Source: Linanthus parryae (Eukaryota > Streptophyta > Magnoliopsida > Ericales > Polemoniaceae). From it: a stretch of DNA of 64,000 nt. The stretch lies in contig JALGPY010000075.1 of NCBI GenBank assembly GCA_023055425.1, positions 62,001-126,000 on the forward strand. The letters are read 5' to 3'. Under the pieces are notes generated by a model. The model ran no database searches. It had not been told where the DNA came from and saw only the letters and a list, made by a program, of their open reading frames with translations. The stretch's first letter is position 1. Each line of letters opens with the position of its first letter. A program made the position numbers and the translations under genes. Below are positions 34,045 to 45,054 of this stretch, one piece after another.

Positions 34045-34162
34045 CTCTTATAGAAAAATTTGGATTCTAAGAGTACATGGGCCTCCATCGCCAGCTAACG
34101 TCATCTTAAGTCACTACCCCATCCTCAGGCTCACTCAAAAATGGGACCAAGGCACTTACCAA
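34045..34162 (+). repeat. 118-bp direct repeat, right copy, flanking copia element 1
   Basis: Copy of 29501-29618. After it the LINE continues with GGCGAAATTCTCCCC, which is not found after the left copy, so the right copy is the one joined to the downstream LINE. Confidence 0.95.
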
Positions 34163-34998
34163 TGGCGAAATTCTCCCCTTCGCTCATTCTTCTCAACGGA
34201 TCAAATTCTACGAATTAAAACGATTGAATTGCCATCTACGCCACATCAGGATGTTATTTTATGGAGGGTGCGTCACTCTGGGAAGTTTGCGGTTAAATCT
34301 TCTTACGATGTTGCCTCGCCATCATCAAATTCGACGATATCGACTTTAAGAACGAATCAGGGTCAGCTGCTGCTTTCAACCCTCCCTCTGCAGCTTCAAT
34401 CTCAAATTTTCTTCTTCATATGGAAATGTATCAATCATTCTCTACGGTGAAAGTAGCACTCCAGCGGCACAAGATTTCGATTGATAATATCTGCGACGAC
34501 CTTTGTTCTGAAAAAGAAGAGACGATAAGTCATTGTCTCTTCACCTGCACCCATGCTTGACAAATTTGGTTTGGATCATTTATGGGTTATATGCATCCGT
34601 CAGGCACGCCATGCAGTATCTCTCAATCAATTCTTCGCATGTTCCAGCAAGCTCAATCTCCAAATCAACGAGTGTGTGATCCTTGTAATTCTAAGGCAGA
34701 TTTGGCTCTCCCGAAATGCTGTCACAATGAACCACTCATTCATCCATGTCCAGCACTCATTACTAGACATCAGCCTCACGGAAGCATGTCACAACAACCG
34801 GTTGCGACCCGTACAACAGGGTCTACCAGTCACTTCAACTCCAACTCTTACTAAGACAACAGAAGCATCTTCGACTTATAGTTTCTCCAGATTAGATGTA
34901 GCAGAGCTACACCAACACACATTTCTGGTTGATGCAACTTGGACACACTCTAGACCCTTGGTTGCAGCTTTTATTTCCAAAAATAACGTAGACATATT
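34163..34998 (+). pseudogene. LINE-1 ORF2 part 3: zinc-binding RT region and start of RNase H
   Basis: The plus strand reads DVILWRVRHSGKFAVKSSYDVA, FFFIWKCINHSL, then CSEKEETISHCLFTCTHA, the zf-RVT pattern typical of plant L1 elements. It is followed by VILRQIWLSRNA and an RNase H start (LVDATWTHSRPLVAAFISK). Stops and a frameshift are present. Interrupted at 34998 by the short LTR element and resumes at 36920. Confidence 0.8.
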
Positions 34999-35479
34999 TG
35001 TTGTAACGTGTGGGTATTCGAGCAAGAACGACGAAAGCAAAACAAGAACGAGACAGATATTTAACGTGGTTCACTAACGAATTCGTAACGAACTCGCTAG
35101 CTAATCCACGGCCAGAACCAGATATTTTATTGAGAAGAGAACCCGATTACAATGCACGTCGTGACCACAACGGCCACGGCGGCAACCCGAAACACCCACC
35201 TGCACACACACTCTACCAAAGCTACTAAAGAGCTCTCAAAATAACTGCCCGTGTGTTGCTTGAGTACCAAACAAAACAAAGCCTTTTATACACTTGGTCA
35301 TTGGCGGTGGAATTCACCGATTAATTAGGAAACCAATTGTTTCCAAGTCATACCAATTCAACAACTTATTTCCACCGTCCCGACTTTGACTTTGCCTAAC
35401 TAATTCCTTATTTGTTTTGCCTTTGACCAAAAAACCATTACCAAGTTGTTACCAATTAATTCAAGTCACATAGCTAACA
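34999..35479 (-). repeat. Short LTR element, 3' LTR
   Basis: 481 bp. Contains GAGCAAGAACGAC..., TTTTATACACTTGG (a candidate plus-strand TATA) and ends AGCTAACA. Confidence 0.95.
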
Positions 35480-35559
35480 AATCTCCACCTTGACTTGAAT
35501 CATCTCAGCAACCCGAAACCGGAACCTGATGTTTCTCTTCTCAAACCTGAACCGGATGC

Positions 35560-36080
35560 GTCTCCCTGAACTTGAAACGAGCACGCGTCCCCAGACAGAT
35601 GTCTCGCAGCTGTATGCAAAACCCGAATCGCCAAATCGTTGCTTCAACTACCATGTGTTCCTGCATTGAATGCGCCCGATGTGGTTGCACTTCCGGAAAC
35701 AGAAACAAGTGTTCCACCCAGAACCAGACTCGAATACATTCACTGAGAAAGCAGGACCGAATGTATTCCAGATGCGCCCAATTGCGCCAGACAGAATGCT
35801 CAGATGTCACCCAGACCAGATGCACCAATGACGAGTGCCCAAATTGTCATGCCCGATGCGCCCCGTATGCCTCAGATGCGCCAGATGCTCGCCAGAAACA
35901 GATCGCTCCAGATGCGAGCTCAGTGTGTGTCATGGTACACGCTGCAAAACCTGATGCACGCCAGAACCAGAATCAGTTGCGCGTGCCAGAAATCTCACGC
36001 GCCAGATGCTCCACATAGGGAGCCGGATTGTGTCTAAACGTCAATCGCCATAACGCCAGATGCGCGTGAACCACCAGATT
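35560..36080. repeat. Degenerate CCAGATGCGC repeats in internal region
   Basis: Words such as CCAGATGCGCC, CAGATGCGCCAG, CCAGATGCTC, CCCGATGCGCC, CAGATGCGAGC and GCCAGATGCGCG recur irregularly at spacings of about 10-60 bp. The ORFs read across them on both strands reflect this composition and are not genes. Confidence 0.75.
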
Positions 36081-36379
36081 CGCGCCAGTACTGAATGCGT
36101 GCTGGATTTTCCAGACCCCTTGCACGCCTAATCAGATGCACGCCAGATTGCTCCAAAAGGAGCCCGGATAGCCCCCTCCACGGGGCTTCAGATGGTGGGT
36201 GTACCTGCTTCTCTCTCACGAACAGATCGATCTTGATCGCCAAACCAGACATCGTTCTCGGCAGAATCTTGAAACCCAACTCCCGATAGCCTGCTCCACC
36301 TGAATCGCGAAACCCTAGCTTTGAGTTCCACCAAAACGTGAAACCCTAGCTCTTGGCTCCACCCTGATCTTGGAACCCC

Positions 36380-36435
36380 GGCTCTGATACCAGTTTGTTG
36401 AAACTGGTGTTCCTCCTGACCTGGCTCTGATACCA
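36380..36435 (-). other. Duplicated primer-binding site
   Basis: TGGTATCAGAGCC (minus) occurs twice, as the complement of 36380-36392 and of 36423-36435, each followed on the plus strand by GTTTGTTG. The right copy lies three bases from the 5' LTR end; the left copy is a 43-bp-offset duplicate. Confidence 0.9.
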
Positions 36436-36438
36436 GTT

Positions 36439-36919
36439 TGTTGTAACGTGTGGGTATTCGAGCAAGAACGACAAAAGCAAAACAAGAACGAGACAGATAT
36501 TTAACGTGGTTCACTAACGAATTCGTAACGAACCTGCTAGCTAATTCACGGCCAGAACCAGATATTTTATTGAGAAGAGAACCCGATTACGATGCACGTC
36601 GTGACCACAACAGCCACGGCGGCAACCCGAAACACCCACCTGCACACACACTCTACCAAAGCTCCTAAAGAGCTCTCAAAATAGCTGCCCGTGTGTTGCT
36701 TGAGTACCAAACAAAACAAAGCCTTTTATACACTTGGTCATTGGCGGTGGAATTCACCGATTAATTAGGAAACCAATTGTTTCCAAGTCATACCAATTCA
36801 ACAACTTATTTCCACCGTCCCGACTTTGACTTTGCCTAACTAATTCGTTATTTGTTTTGCCTTTGACCAAAAAATAATTACCAACTTGTTACCAATTAAT
36901 TCAAGTCACATAGCTAACA
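36439..36919 (-). repeat. Short LTR element, 5' LTR
   Basis: 481 bp, partner of 34999-35479. Confidence 0.95.
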
Positions 36920-37262
36920 ATATCCCATTTCTCTATTTTCTATGCGGCTTCTCCCCTCCAAGTGGAGGCTCGTGGGATTTCAAATGCACTGCAATGACTT
37001 CTATCATATGGGCATACTGACGTTGAACTCCTAACAGAAAGTAAAGTATTCGTCAGCATACTTAACACTCTTGCTTCCATTTTCGACATCTTCATCATGC
37101 TCATCCGGGAGGTGCATTTGTTTGTTTGGTCTTTTAACTCACGTTATATTTATTTTGTTCTGCGCGACTTCATCTCTCCAGCTCATGATAAAGACCATGA
37201 GATAATTCGATCTTGTAACGACGCTTCTTGATAATTTAAAATTGTGACTTCTCAAAAAAAAA
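36920..37262 (+). pseudogene. LINE-1 3' end: end of RNase H, UTR and poly(A)
   Basis: It continues RNase H after the short LTR element: SNALQ, then LLSYGHTDVELLTESKVFVSILN and VVHLF/LFVWSFNSR-type text, then ISPAHD. It ends with an A8-9 run at about 37254-37262 after GTGACTTCTC, the expected LINE 3' terminus. This closes the LINE that began at 20796. Confidence 0.7.
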
Positions 37263-37567
37263 TAGTACAATTGATACAAAGAATTACGCAAAATGATTTG
37301 TGAGATTCAATATGTCTACCTGGGAGTTTGTTTATTAATTCTCACTTCTTATGTGTCTCAATAAATGAATGAAAATCAAGTAGAATATCTAGTAACTGAA
37401 TATTCATTGTATTAGTTTTAGTACTCCGAGTTTCTTTGAAGTTTGTGGTGATTTCTAGGGTTTCGAGTTCCATCCACCCCAGCAATCAAAGGACGGACAA
37501 GTTCTGCCGGCAAGCATCAAAGCAAGGGTAACGAAGATTGCAGGAGTCATGGTAGGTATTGAGTATA
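37263..37567 (+). other. Probable 5' leader of LINE-2, before copia element 2
   Basis: No clear coding. CTAGGGTTTCGAG near 37454 and GATTGCAGGAGTCATGG near 37540 resemble a plant gene or LINE leader. The sequence is continuous with 49276 onward once copia element 2 is removed, where LINE ORF1 motifs follow. Confidence 0.4.
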
Positions 37568-37572
37568 CGTAG

Positions 37573-37723
37573 TGATAGTGTAAATAAACCAAACCTGATT
37601 GTTAAGACAATTAGAATAGGAGGGGTAAGTGTGCAAATATAGAAACATTGTAACTGACTACAGTATAAAAACTGTAACTATACCTATTCTCAATTATATA
37701 CAAGTTTATCTCTCATTTCTTTA
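37573..37723 (+). repeat. Copia element 2, 5' LTR
   Basis: 151 bp, TGATAGTGTAAATAAACC to TCATTTCTTTA, immediately followed by the primer-binding site. Confidence 0.95.
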
Positions 37724-37736
37724 TGGTATCAGGCTC
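37724..37736 (+). other. Primer-binding site of copia element 2
   Basis: TGGTATCAGGCTC, one base from the complement of the initiator methionine tRNA 3' end (TGGTATCAGAGC pattern), directly after the 5' LTR. Confidence 0.85.
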
Positions 37737-37762
37737 ACACTCGTCATTGCCAAGCTCCTTCA

Positions 37763-39225
37763 ATGGCGAATTCTTCTGATTCCGGTGACTTACCGCCCGG
37801 TCTCAAGTTCTTTGTCTCTGGTTCAGCTCAAGCTTGATTCTGCAAAATATCTATTATGGCGAGAGAAAATGAATATTGTTCTTGAAGCTAACAATCTACT
37901 TCAACATGTTCTTAGCACCGATCAACCACCGTTATCCAACTCTTCCGGCGAATCTCTTCTACCAAATCCAGAGTTTCTCCGGTGGAAATCTATTGATATG
38001 CATCTTCGGAGTTGTCTGATTGCGTCAATTTCACCAACGATTCTTCCTCAAGTACTTCACCTCCAGTCAGCGAATCAGATCTGGACGGTTCTTGAAGCTA
38101 GGTTTACATCTCAATCTCGATCGCATATTCATCAACTTAAGTCTCAGTTAATGACGATTTCCAAAGGATCTTCCTCCATTTCGGTGTATCTCGATAAAGT
38201 GAAAAGCCTTGTTGATCAGCTTGCTCAAGTGAATGAATTCATCACTGACAAAGATCTCATTCTCTACATCAGCCGTGGATAACCAGCTGAATATGATTAC
38301 TTCAAGTCCAACATCCGTATTCGGTCTTCTCAGAGTCCACTCTCGGTTCAAGAATTTCAGAATCTTCTTCTAAATGAAGAACCACATGTTCGCTCTGTAT
38401 CTTCTTCTCATTCGACTCCAGCAACTACTGATTTGTTCACATCGCTTCAAACTCAGCGTTCTGGACCGAATATGCATCGCAACTTCGATCCTCGACCTCC
38501 AAATTGTCAAAATGGTGGAAATCAGGTTTATTCTCAGAACAACTCTCGTCAATTTGCATCTGGCAATTATAATTCTGCAAACAATGGCTCTGGCATTTTA
38601 TCAAACACCTTTGCTGCACCTTCACCTTCACAAATGAGACCTTATTTTGGTAATTCTGGACAATCTTCTTCTGTTATTGTGTGTCAAATCTGCAATAAAA
38701 CTCGTCATAGTGCACTTGACTGTTGGTATCGGTGTGACACTGCCAAATTCCAGAGCCGTCGTCCTCCCAAACAAGCTTACACAGCTCAAATTGGAAACAC
38801 AGCCATGGTGGCTTCTCAAGAACCTAGAAACTGGTGTTTGGATACTGGAGCAACAAACCACATTACTAATGATCTCAATTCTCTATCTCTGTCCACTACT
38901 CCCTATCAAGGACCTGAATCCATTCTTAAAGGCAATGGATCTCAAATTTCAATTCATCATACAGGAAGTGGTACAATTCTTACTTCTTCAACTACTTTTC
39001 ACTTGTCAAATATGTTGCACTCAACTCATGTTCATAGTCATCTTCCATCTGTTTCAAAGTTCACTGCAGATAATAATTTTTCTATTATCTTTGATGCAAA
39101 TGGTTTTGTGATTCAAGACAAGACTTCACAAACTCCTATTCTTCATGGCCACTGTAAGGATGGCCTTTATATTCTGCCAGCTGTGTCTTCTTCACCAGTT
39201 TCTACTTTTTCTCTACAACTACTCT
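37763..39225 (+). pseudogene. Copia element 2 gag and protease (broken)
   Basis: The likely start is ATG at 37763 (MANSSDSGDLPPG). A frameshift near 37830 leads to the main frame: QLKLDSAKYLLWREKMNIVL and LRSCLIASISPTILPQVL, the UBN2/copia gag core. A TAA at 38281 interrupts ISRG*PAEYDYF. The zinc-knuckle-like CQICNKTRHSALDCW follows at 38680-38725, then the protease WCLDTGATNHIT at about 38830-38865 with DTG intact. The frame shifts at about 39215 into the integrase frame. Confidence 0.9.
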
Positions 39226-42038
39226 AGAAGTGGTGTCAAATCTTCATGATCCTGCAAATCTTCATGTCACATCTTTGCGGAACTCTTCACTTTGGCATAT
39301 CAAGTTAGGACATCCCTCTATAGATGTCTTCAATACAGTATCATCTGTAATTGATGTACCAAAACTTCATAAAGCTTGTGTATGTCAATCTTGTATGGTT
39401 TCCAAAATACATAAACTATCTTTTCCTCTGTCATCCTCATGTACTTCAGCACCATTTCAGCTTGTGCACTCTGATGTTTGGGGACCTTTCCCTTTTCCTT
39501 CTTATCAAAATTTCAACTACTATATCTTGTTTATAGATGATTATTCAAGATTTTCTTGGATTTATCCACTCAAATTGAAATCTGATTCCTATTTTGAATA
39601 TCTTAGTTTTGCTGCATTTGTCAAAACACAATTCAATATTTCTATTAAAACATTTAGATCAGATAATGGCATGGAGTATTGTAGTCACTCTTTTGGCCTT
39701 TTTCTTCAACAACAAGGCACTATTCATCAGAAGTCATGCCCTCACACCCCTGAGCAAAATGGCAGGGTTGAGAGGAGACATAGACATCTCACTCAAAATG
39801 CTTTAGCACTTCTTCATCATAGCCATCTCCCTTCCATATTTTGGTTAGAAGCTTTTGTGCATGCTAACTATCTGATTAAGAGACTTCCTAAAGCTTTGCT
39901 TAATAATGTCTCTTCCTTTCAACTTCTATACAAAGCTTTACCAAACTACACAATTCTCAAACCGTTTGGGTGTCAATGTTATCCTTGGCTCAGACCCTAC
40001 ACCAAACATAAACTTGAACCCATATCACTTCCATGTGTCTTTATTGGTATGTTCTCTAATACCAAAGGCTATAAATGCTTTGATCCTATATCTCACAAAG
40101 TATATGTGAGTTGACATGTTCAGTTTGTTGAATTTTCTTTCCCTTACAAACTCAAAACTAATAATTCTGCCACATGGCAATCCACCTGGGACACTTTGGC
40201 CACCTCAGCTTCCTTCTTTACATATTTTCCTTCCAGCCCCTCTAGTTTTTCACCTTCTCAAACTGATCATGTTTACTCCTCTACAACATCACCTACACCA
40301 ACACCACCACCATCACCATCATTACAACCAACTCCTTCACCAGTACCATCCTCATCTCCATCTTCCTCAACCACCTCTTCATCACCACTCCTTTCACTTC
40401 CTCATCCTATGCAAACAAGATCTAAAACTGGAATTTACAAACCCAATCCTAAGTATTGTGTTAATGTTGCTCATTCTCCTCACCAATTTCTGTCAGAACC
40501 CACTTCTATTCATCAAGCTCTAGCTATTCCTGAATGGCAACAAGCCATGGAAGAAGAATACAATGCCTTGTTGCATCAAGGCACATTGTCTCTAGTCTCT
40601 CTTCCATCACACAAAAGAGCTATTGGTTGTAAGTGGGTATTCAAAGTGAAGAAACATGCAGATGGCTCTCTAGCTAGATATAAAGCCAGGCTAGTAGGCA
40701 AAGGCTTCCTACAATCTAATGGTTTAGATTATACAGAGACATTTAGTCATGTAGCTAAACACCCTACCATCAGCATTATGCATAGCTTGGCTCTTCACTG
40801 TAAGTGGGAGATAAGACATGTAGATGTTTCAAATGCCTTTCTTCATGGTTTTCTTGATGAGGGAGTATACATGAGTCAACCTGAAGGCTTTGAAGACAAA
40901 AACAGACCTGATCTAGTGTGCAAATTACACAAATCACTTTATGGCTTGAAGCAAGCACCTAGAGCATGGTACACCCTACAGCCTTCCTTTCTGAACTCTC
41001 ATGGTTTCAAGACTAGTGTTGTAGATACATCTCTTTTTGTCAGAAGGGATTCACACTCTATTTTGGTGATTCTGGTTTATGTTAATGACATACTCATTAA
41101 TGGTAGTGACACAAGTTTAGTCGCTCAGTTTATCAAACTGATGAGTACCAAGTTTGCTATGAAAGATTTGGGAGAACTCTCTTATTTCTTGGGGATTGAA
41201 GTCTACAGAACTGCAGGAAGCATGATTCTCCATCAACACAAATATGCTTCTGAGTTATTAAAGAAAGCTGCTATGATTGAGTGTAAGCCATCTCCTTCAC
41301 CACTAGCCACTAAACCACAATACTACTCAGGTTCTGATCATCAACCATTCACCAACCTAGAACTGTACAGAAGCATTGTTGGAGGCCTTCAGTACCTCAC
41401 TCTAACCAGACCAGAGCTACGATATGCAGTAAATCATGTGTGTCAATTCCTTCATGAACCTACAAATGCTCACTATCAAGCAGTGAAAAGAATTCTGAGA
41501 TATGTAAAAGGGACTCTTAGTCAAGGCCTTTAGTTTCACAGCTCTGACACACTAAATGTTGCTGCTTACTCTGATGCTAACTGGGCATGGGATCCCCTTA
41601 CAAGAAGATCAACTACTGGTTATGGTATATTTCTTGGGCAAAATCTTGTGTCATGGTCATCCAAGAAGCATACTACAATATCCAGAAGCTCTACAGAAGC
41701 AGAGTATAGAGCTCTTGTTGCTACTGTCTCAGATCTAAAATGGATTACATATGTGCTAAAATAGATGGGAGTGAAGTTTGATATTCCTTCTATATGGTGT
41801 GATAACAAGTCAGCTTTAGCTCTTGCAATGATTCCTGTATTTCATGCAAGAGCTAAACATATTGAGTTGGATTACCACTTTGTAAGAGAGAAAGTGGTTG
41901 CCAAACAAGTACAGGTTGGTCACATTACATCCAAACTCCAAAGAGCAAGTAGCAGATATCTTTACCAAGCCATTGTTGAACTCACAATTTGAGTATTTGA
42001 AGAGAAAGCTGAATTTATGTTCAACTCAAGACAGTGCT
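39226..42038 (+). pseudogene. Copia element 2 integrase-RT-RNase H (broken)
   Basis: The integrase zinc site LWHIKLGHPS...CVCQSCMVSK is followed by catalytic D, D and E in VHSDVWGP, FRSDNGMEY and NGRVERRHRHL. A TGA at 40112 replaces an arginine codon before HVQFVE. A Pro/Ser/Thr-rich linker lies at 40230-40420. RT begins IGCKWVFKVKKHADG; the active site reads YVNDILI instead of YVDDILI, losing a catalytic aspartate. RNase H includes SDANWAWDPLTRRSTTGY, SRSSTEAEYRAL and CDNKSALALA, with TAG codons at 41531 and 41762 and a frameshift near 41940. The C-terminal VADIFTKPLLNSQFEYLKR is still readable up to the nested insertion at 42039. Confidence 0.95.
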
Positions 42039-43888
42039 TGATAACTCTATGTTAGAGTTATATTTCTTCTACGTTTGTGTACCGCTTTGTGTAATTTCCG
42101 GGTTGAATATATTATAAATACACTATGAACTTGAGGAAATTGGATAAGTTTAGCTTTGAGTGATAAATTGTTAATCTGGGCGTTTTTCACATTATTTAAA
42201 TTTATTTTGTCACTTTTGATCGCACCGGGTGTTTTTGTGTTGTGTTCGACAGGAAACGGAGCTCATGGATCAAGAGGAGGAGGAAAACGAACTTCGGAAC
42301 ATATGCGGAAGCTTGGGAGAGAAAGAAATTGGAAGAAAAGAGGACAAAGATGGAAAAAGGGGGTCAAAGTGTCATTTTAGAAAGTTTGGATAATGACACT
42401 TAACACCCCCAATGAAGAGTAGAAAAGAAGACTTAGAAAAATTGAGCGGAAGAAAAAAGAAGAAAACCCACTAAAGTGTAGGATCAAAAGTTGATCCTAG
42501 GATCAACAGCAGATCGCAGGATCACAAAATGTGATCGCACGATCAAGTGGGCGAAGGTTGTAGAGAAAAAAAGAAAACTCACTGACTTGTAGGATCACAA
42601 GTTGATCCTACGATCAACAGCAGATCGCAGGATCAGATTTGGTGATCCCACGATCAGACAGAAGAATAGAAGCTCGATTAACTTCAGATAGCACGATCAG
42701 GATAAGGTGATCGTGCGATCTGAAGGCAGGACCAGCGTACTCACGACAAGTAGGAGGGGGCATTAGGGTTATTAATCAATATTGTGAGATGATTAATTAA
42801 TACACCCTAAGGTTAAGAGAAAGAGACTTGAGGAAGAAAAGAGCCATCAACGCAAGGAGAAAAGAAGGAGACGGGGATCAAGAGGAGGACTCCTCCTCCA
42901 TTGAAGATCTAGGGTTTCATCTTCTTCTTCTTCTTCTTTCAAATCTTGTATGGAGAAACTTGTAAGTTTTGTTTGGTTGATTATTCTTAGCTAAATACTT
43001 TGCTAGGCATCTCTACGAGAGCCTAGGGTTTATGTAGACGGTTATTTTCCGGATTTCATACTTTGTTTCATGCGTTTGGATTTGATTCTTCAATTGAATG
43101 TTAGTTTCTTGAACTTGTTGTTGGTCTTAGTCTATTGACACGATTAGGATATGATTTGATATTCAACGAAACTAGGGTTTCTTTTGTGAATCAATTCATT
43201 GCTTAAAGTTAATATTCGTTCTAGTTACACGTTCTTGTTCTATGCTTAATCTTTAGTATGAATGGAGTAGCTACCCGGACGTGCTAGCTAATTAGATGAG
43301 TGCACGACAGTGACTCAACCTAATTGTGTAGAGAATTTGAACACAATCCCGAATCACCGAGACCTAAAAGGAGAAGTGTTAGGATTGGCCTAGTGTGGGT
43401 AGATTCGGTAGGATTATCTAGCTGTTCCGTGAAACGGTGGGCCGACAGGACCCGTTATCGTACCAGTAGATGACCTGCTAGAACGGACCGGTAGACAACA
43501 TGAGATCGAGAGGAGATTGTAGTTAATCGAGACGTAAAATGACATGAGACCGATAGGAGATTGTCAGTGCAATTACCCGGCTGAACTAGAATAGAATTTA
43601 TGTGTTACATAGTTGAACCCGAATTCTTCTACAACCCTTGGTGATCGAGATTGCCTAATTTCTCCATATCTTTTATTAAATACAAAATAAAAATACAAAA
43701 ATATTAGCTTAGTTGTTATTTCAATTCTAGAAATCAATCAAATCTTTCCTCCTGCACCGTACTCTAAATTCAATAACTAATTAAATAATCTCAAGCATGT
43801 CCTCGTGGGATCGATAACTCGGGGTTGAAATACCACCCCTATATTACTTGACCGTGCACTTGCGCATACGCGTTAAGAATCCGCGTCA
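42039..43888 (+). repeat. Athila-like element, 5' LTR
   Basis: 1850 bp, starts TGATAACTCTATGTTAG and ends GCGTCA. Contains a GATC-dense block at 42481-42722 and a CTT repeat near 42917. Confidence 0.95.
42481..42722 (+). repeat. GATC-dense tandem block in LTR
   Basis: Two ~115-bp similar units (from about 42475 and 42592) share GTAGGATCA...GTTGATCCTA and GATCAACAGCAGATCGCAGGATC. A third partial unit follows with CACGATCAGG...GTGATCGTGCGATC. GATC occurs roughly every 10-15 bases and many occurrences form short inverted pairs. The partner block in the 3' LTR is at about 47564-47804. Confidence 0.9.
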
Positions 43889-43894
43889 AGTTTT

Positions 43895-43912
43895 TGGCGC
43901 CATTGCCGGGGA
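43895..43912 (+). other. Primer-binding site of Athila-like element
   Basis: TGGCGCCATTGCCGGGGA, six bases after the LTR, complementary (one mismatch) to the 3' end of the aspartate tRNA used by Athila/Tat elements. Confidence 0.85.
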
Positions 43913-44060
43913 AACCGGTAGATTATTTAGTTAGGAGTTAGTTTAGAGTACTTTTATTTTAGTTTTAGCTTTAATTTTTTCTTATTCTATATCTCTGTGC
44001 TTCACGGGTGTCTTGTGAGTCTGTTTTTCAGGAACGCAGGAAGCAAGAGACAATATAAGC

Positions 44061-45054
44061 ATGTGGAGCGAAGACTGTTATTCGGGTCCCCCCTACAGTT
44101 TTCACTGCAGGGGTAACCACGAAGATGAGGACGCATGCATAATTTGGTGCTACGTATGCGGCATTTGGCACGAACGTAGAGACTCATGTCGAGTACATGC
44201 CCCCAAGCTTCATCTGCACCAGGAAGACTCATCAGCAATTATGGCAGAACGGCGTAGTATTATGAATGACATCGAAGTGTGCGCCAAATTTTTGTCCATA
44301 GATGCACAATTACCACAAGAGGATTCAGCCACAGGCAGGGAATATGTGAGGGAGATGTTGGAGAGGATAAAGAAACGAATAGAAAAACTGTCAACAGCAG
44401 GGGAATCTAGTATTGAAGATCCACAAGAGGAGCCCTTGCCACATGACAGTGAGCCTCATATTGAACCTTCATCATCACCACCACAAGTGGAAGAAGAGAT
44501 ACCTGAGCTGAATGAAGACTGCAGTGTGCAGGAACCATTGGTGGACTCTGCCATTTTTGAGGACTCAGACTCCGATTCAGACTGGGGTGGATGTGTGCCC
44601 AAGATGGGAAGATCTGCCGTATTTTGATCCAAGACCGCAGGTTCCCTCACATCCTTGGCATGAATGGGAAGACGCCGGCATTGGAAGCTTGTGGTGTGCC
44701 GACGATGAAGCTGGTGAAACACTTGTGCTCAGTAATATTGAGGTAAAAGCCCCGAGCCTGGTTAATGATGAATTCTCCATATACTATGTCACGCAAGTCT
44801 GTGATGAGCTGGAACAGTTATTGTATGGGGATTCTTATGGGGAAGAATGTGATGAGCAACTTCCAATCTCTTGTTATTTGGGCGATTCTATTGATCATCG
44901 ATATTCCATAGTCAAGGATTTGGAAGTCAGCAAGTGTGGGGGTGTGGATGAATTGAATGGGTCATTTGATGAGCATCTGGCACCAGAGAGGTACTACTGG
45001 ATGACTTTATGGAGCATGATGCATTTTAGCCCAGTGGCACTTGGTGGAAGTTGA
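44061..45054 (+). pseudogene. Short acidic ORF of Athila-like element, function unknown
   Basis: ATG at 44061 (MWSEDCYSGPPYSFHC) opens 188 codons. The N-terminus is cysteine-rich (FHCRGNHEDED, WCYVCGIWHERRDSC), suggesting a zinc site, followed by a helical stretch (REYVREMLERIKKRIEKL) and a very acidic, Pro/Ser-rich tail. The frame closes at 44627, but the adjacent frame carries on without interruption to 45054 (PRWEDLPYFDPRPQVPSHPW..., LVNDEFSIYYVTQVCDELEQLL). One frameshift near 44590 in a ~330-residue protein is the simplest reading. It does not look like Gag, protease, RT or integrase. It could be an element-specific ORF or a captured host fragment. Confidence 0.6.

Larger units (their letters stand above)
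34999..36919 (-). mobile_element. Short nonautonomous LTR element, 1.9 kb, no protein genes
   Basis: 481-bp LTRs at 34999-35479 and 36439-36919 differ at about 12 positions. They run TGTTGTAACGTG to AGCTAACA on the plus strand. The primer-binding sites and a polypurine tract (AAGGTGGAGAT, complement of 35481-35491) show minus orientation. Target duplication is ATATT (34994-34998) versus ATATC (36920-36924), 4 of 5. The 959-bp internal region has no gag or pol and is built of degenerate CCAGATGCGC-like words. It must rely on proteins of another element, like TRIM/SMART-type elements but with longer LTRs. Confidence 0.9.

Noticed and set aside
34045..34162. Idea that the 118-bp repeat is an LTR or part of the copia element
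   Set aside because: The sequence reads as LINE and continues the LINE on the outer side of each copy, and the copia LTR ends (CATAACA) lie inside it.
35572..36037. Cysteine- and arginine-rich plus-strand ORFs of up to 148 residues
   Set aside because: They arise from the repeated CCAGATGCGC words in the nonautonomous LTR element; all frames on both strands are similarly open there.
40116..40523. His/Leu-rich 135-residue ORF
   Set aside because: It is an alternative frame of the Ser/Pro/Thr-rich linker in copia element 2 pol.
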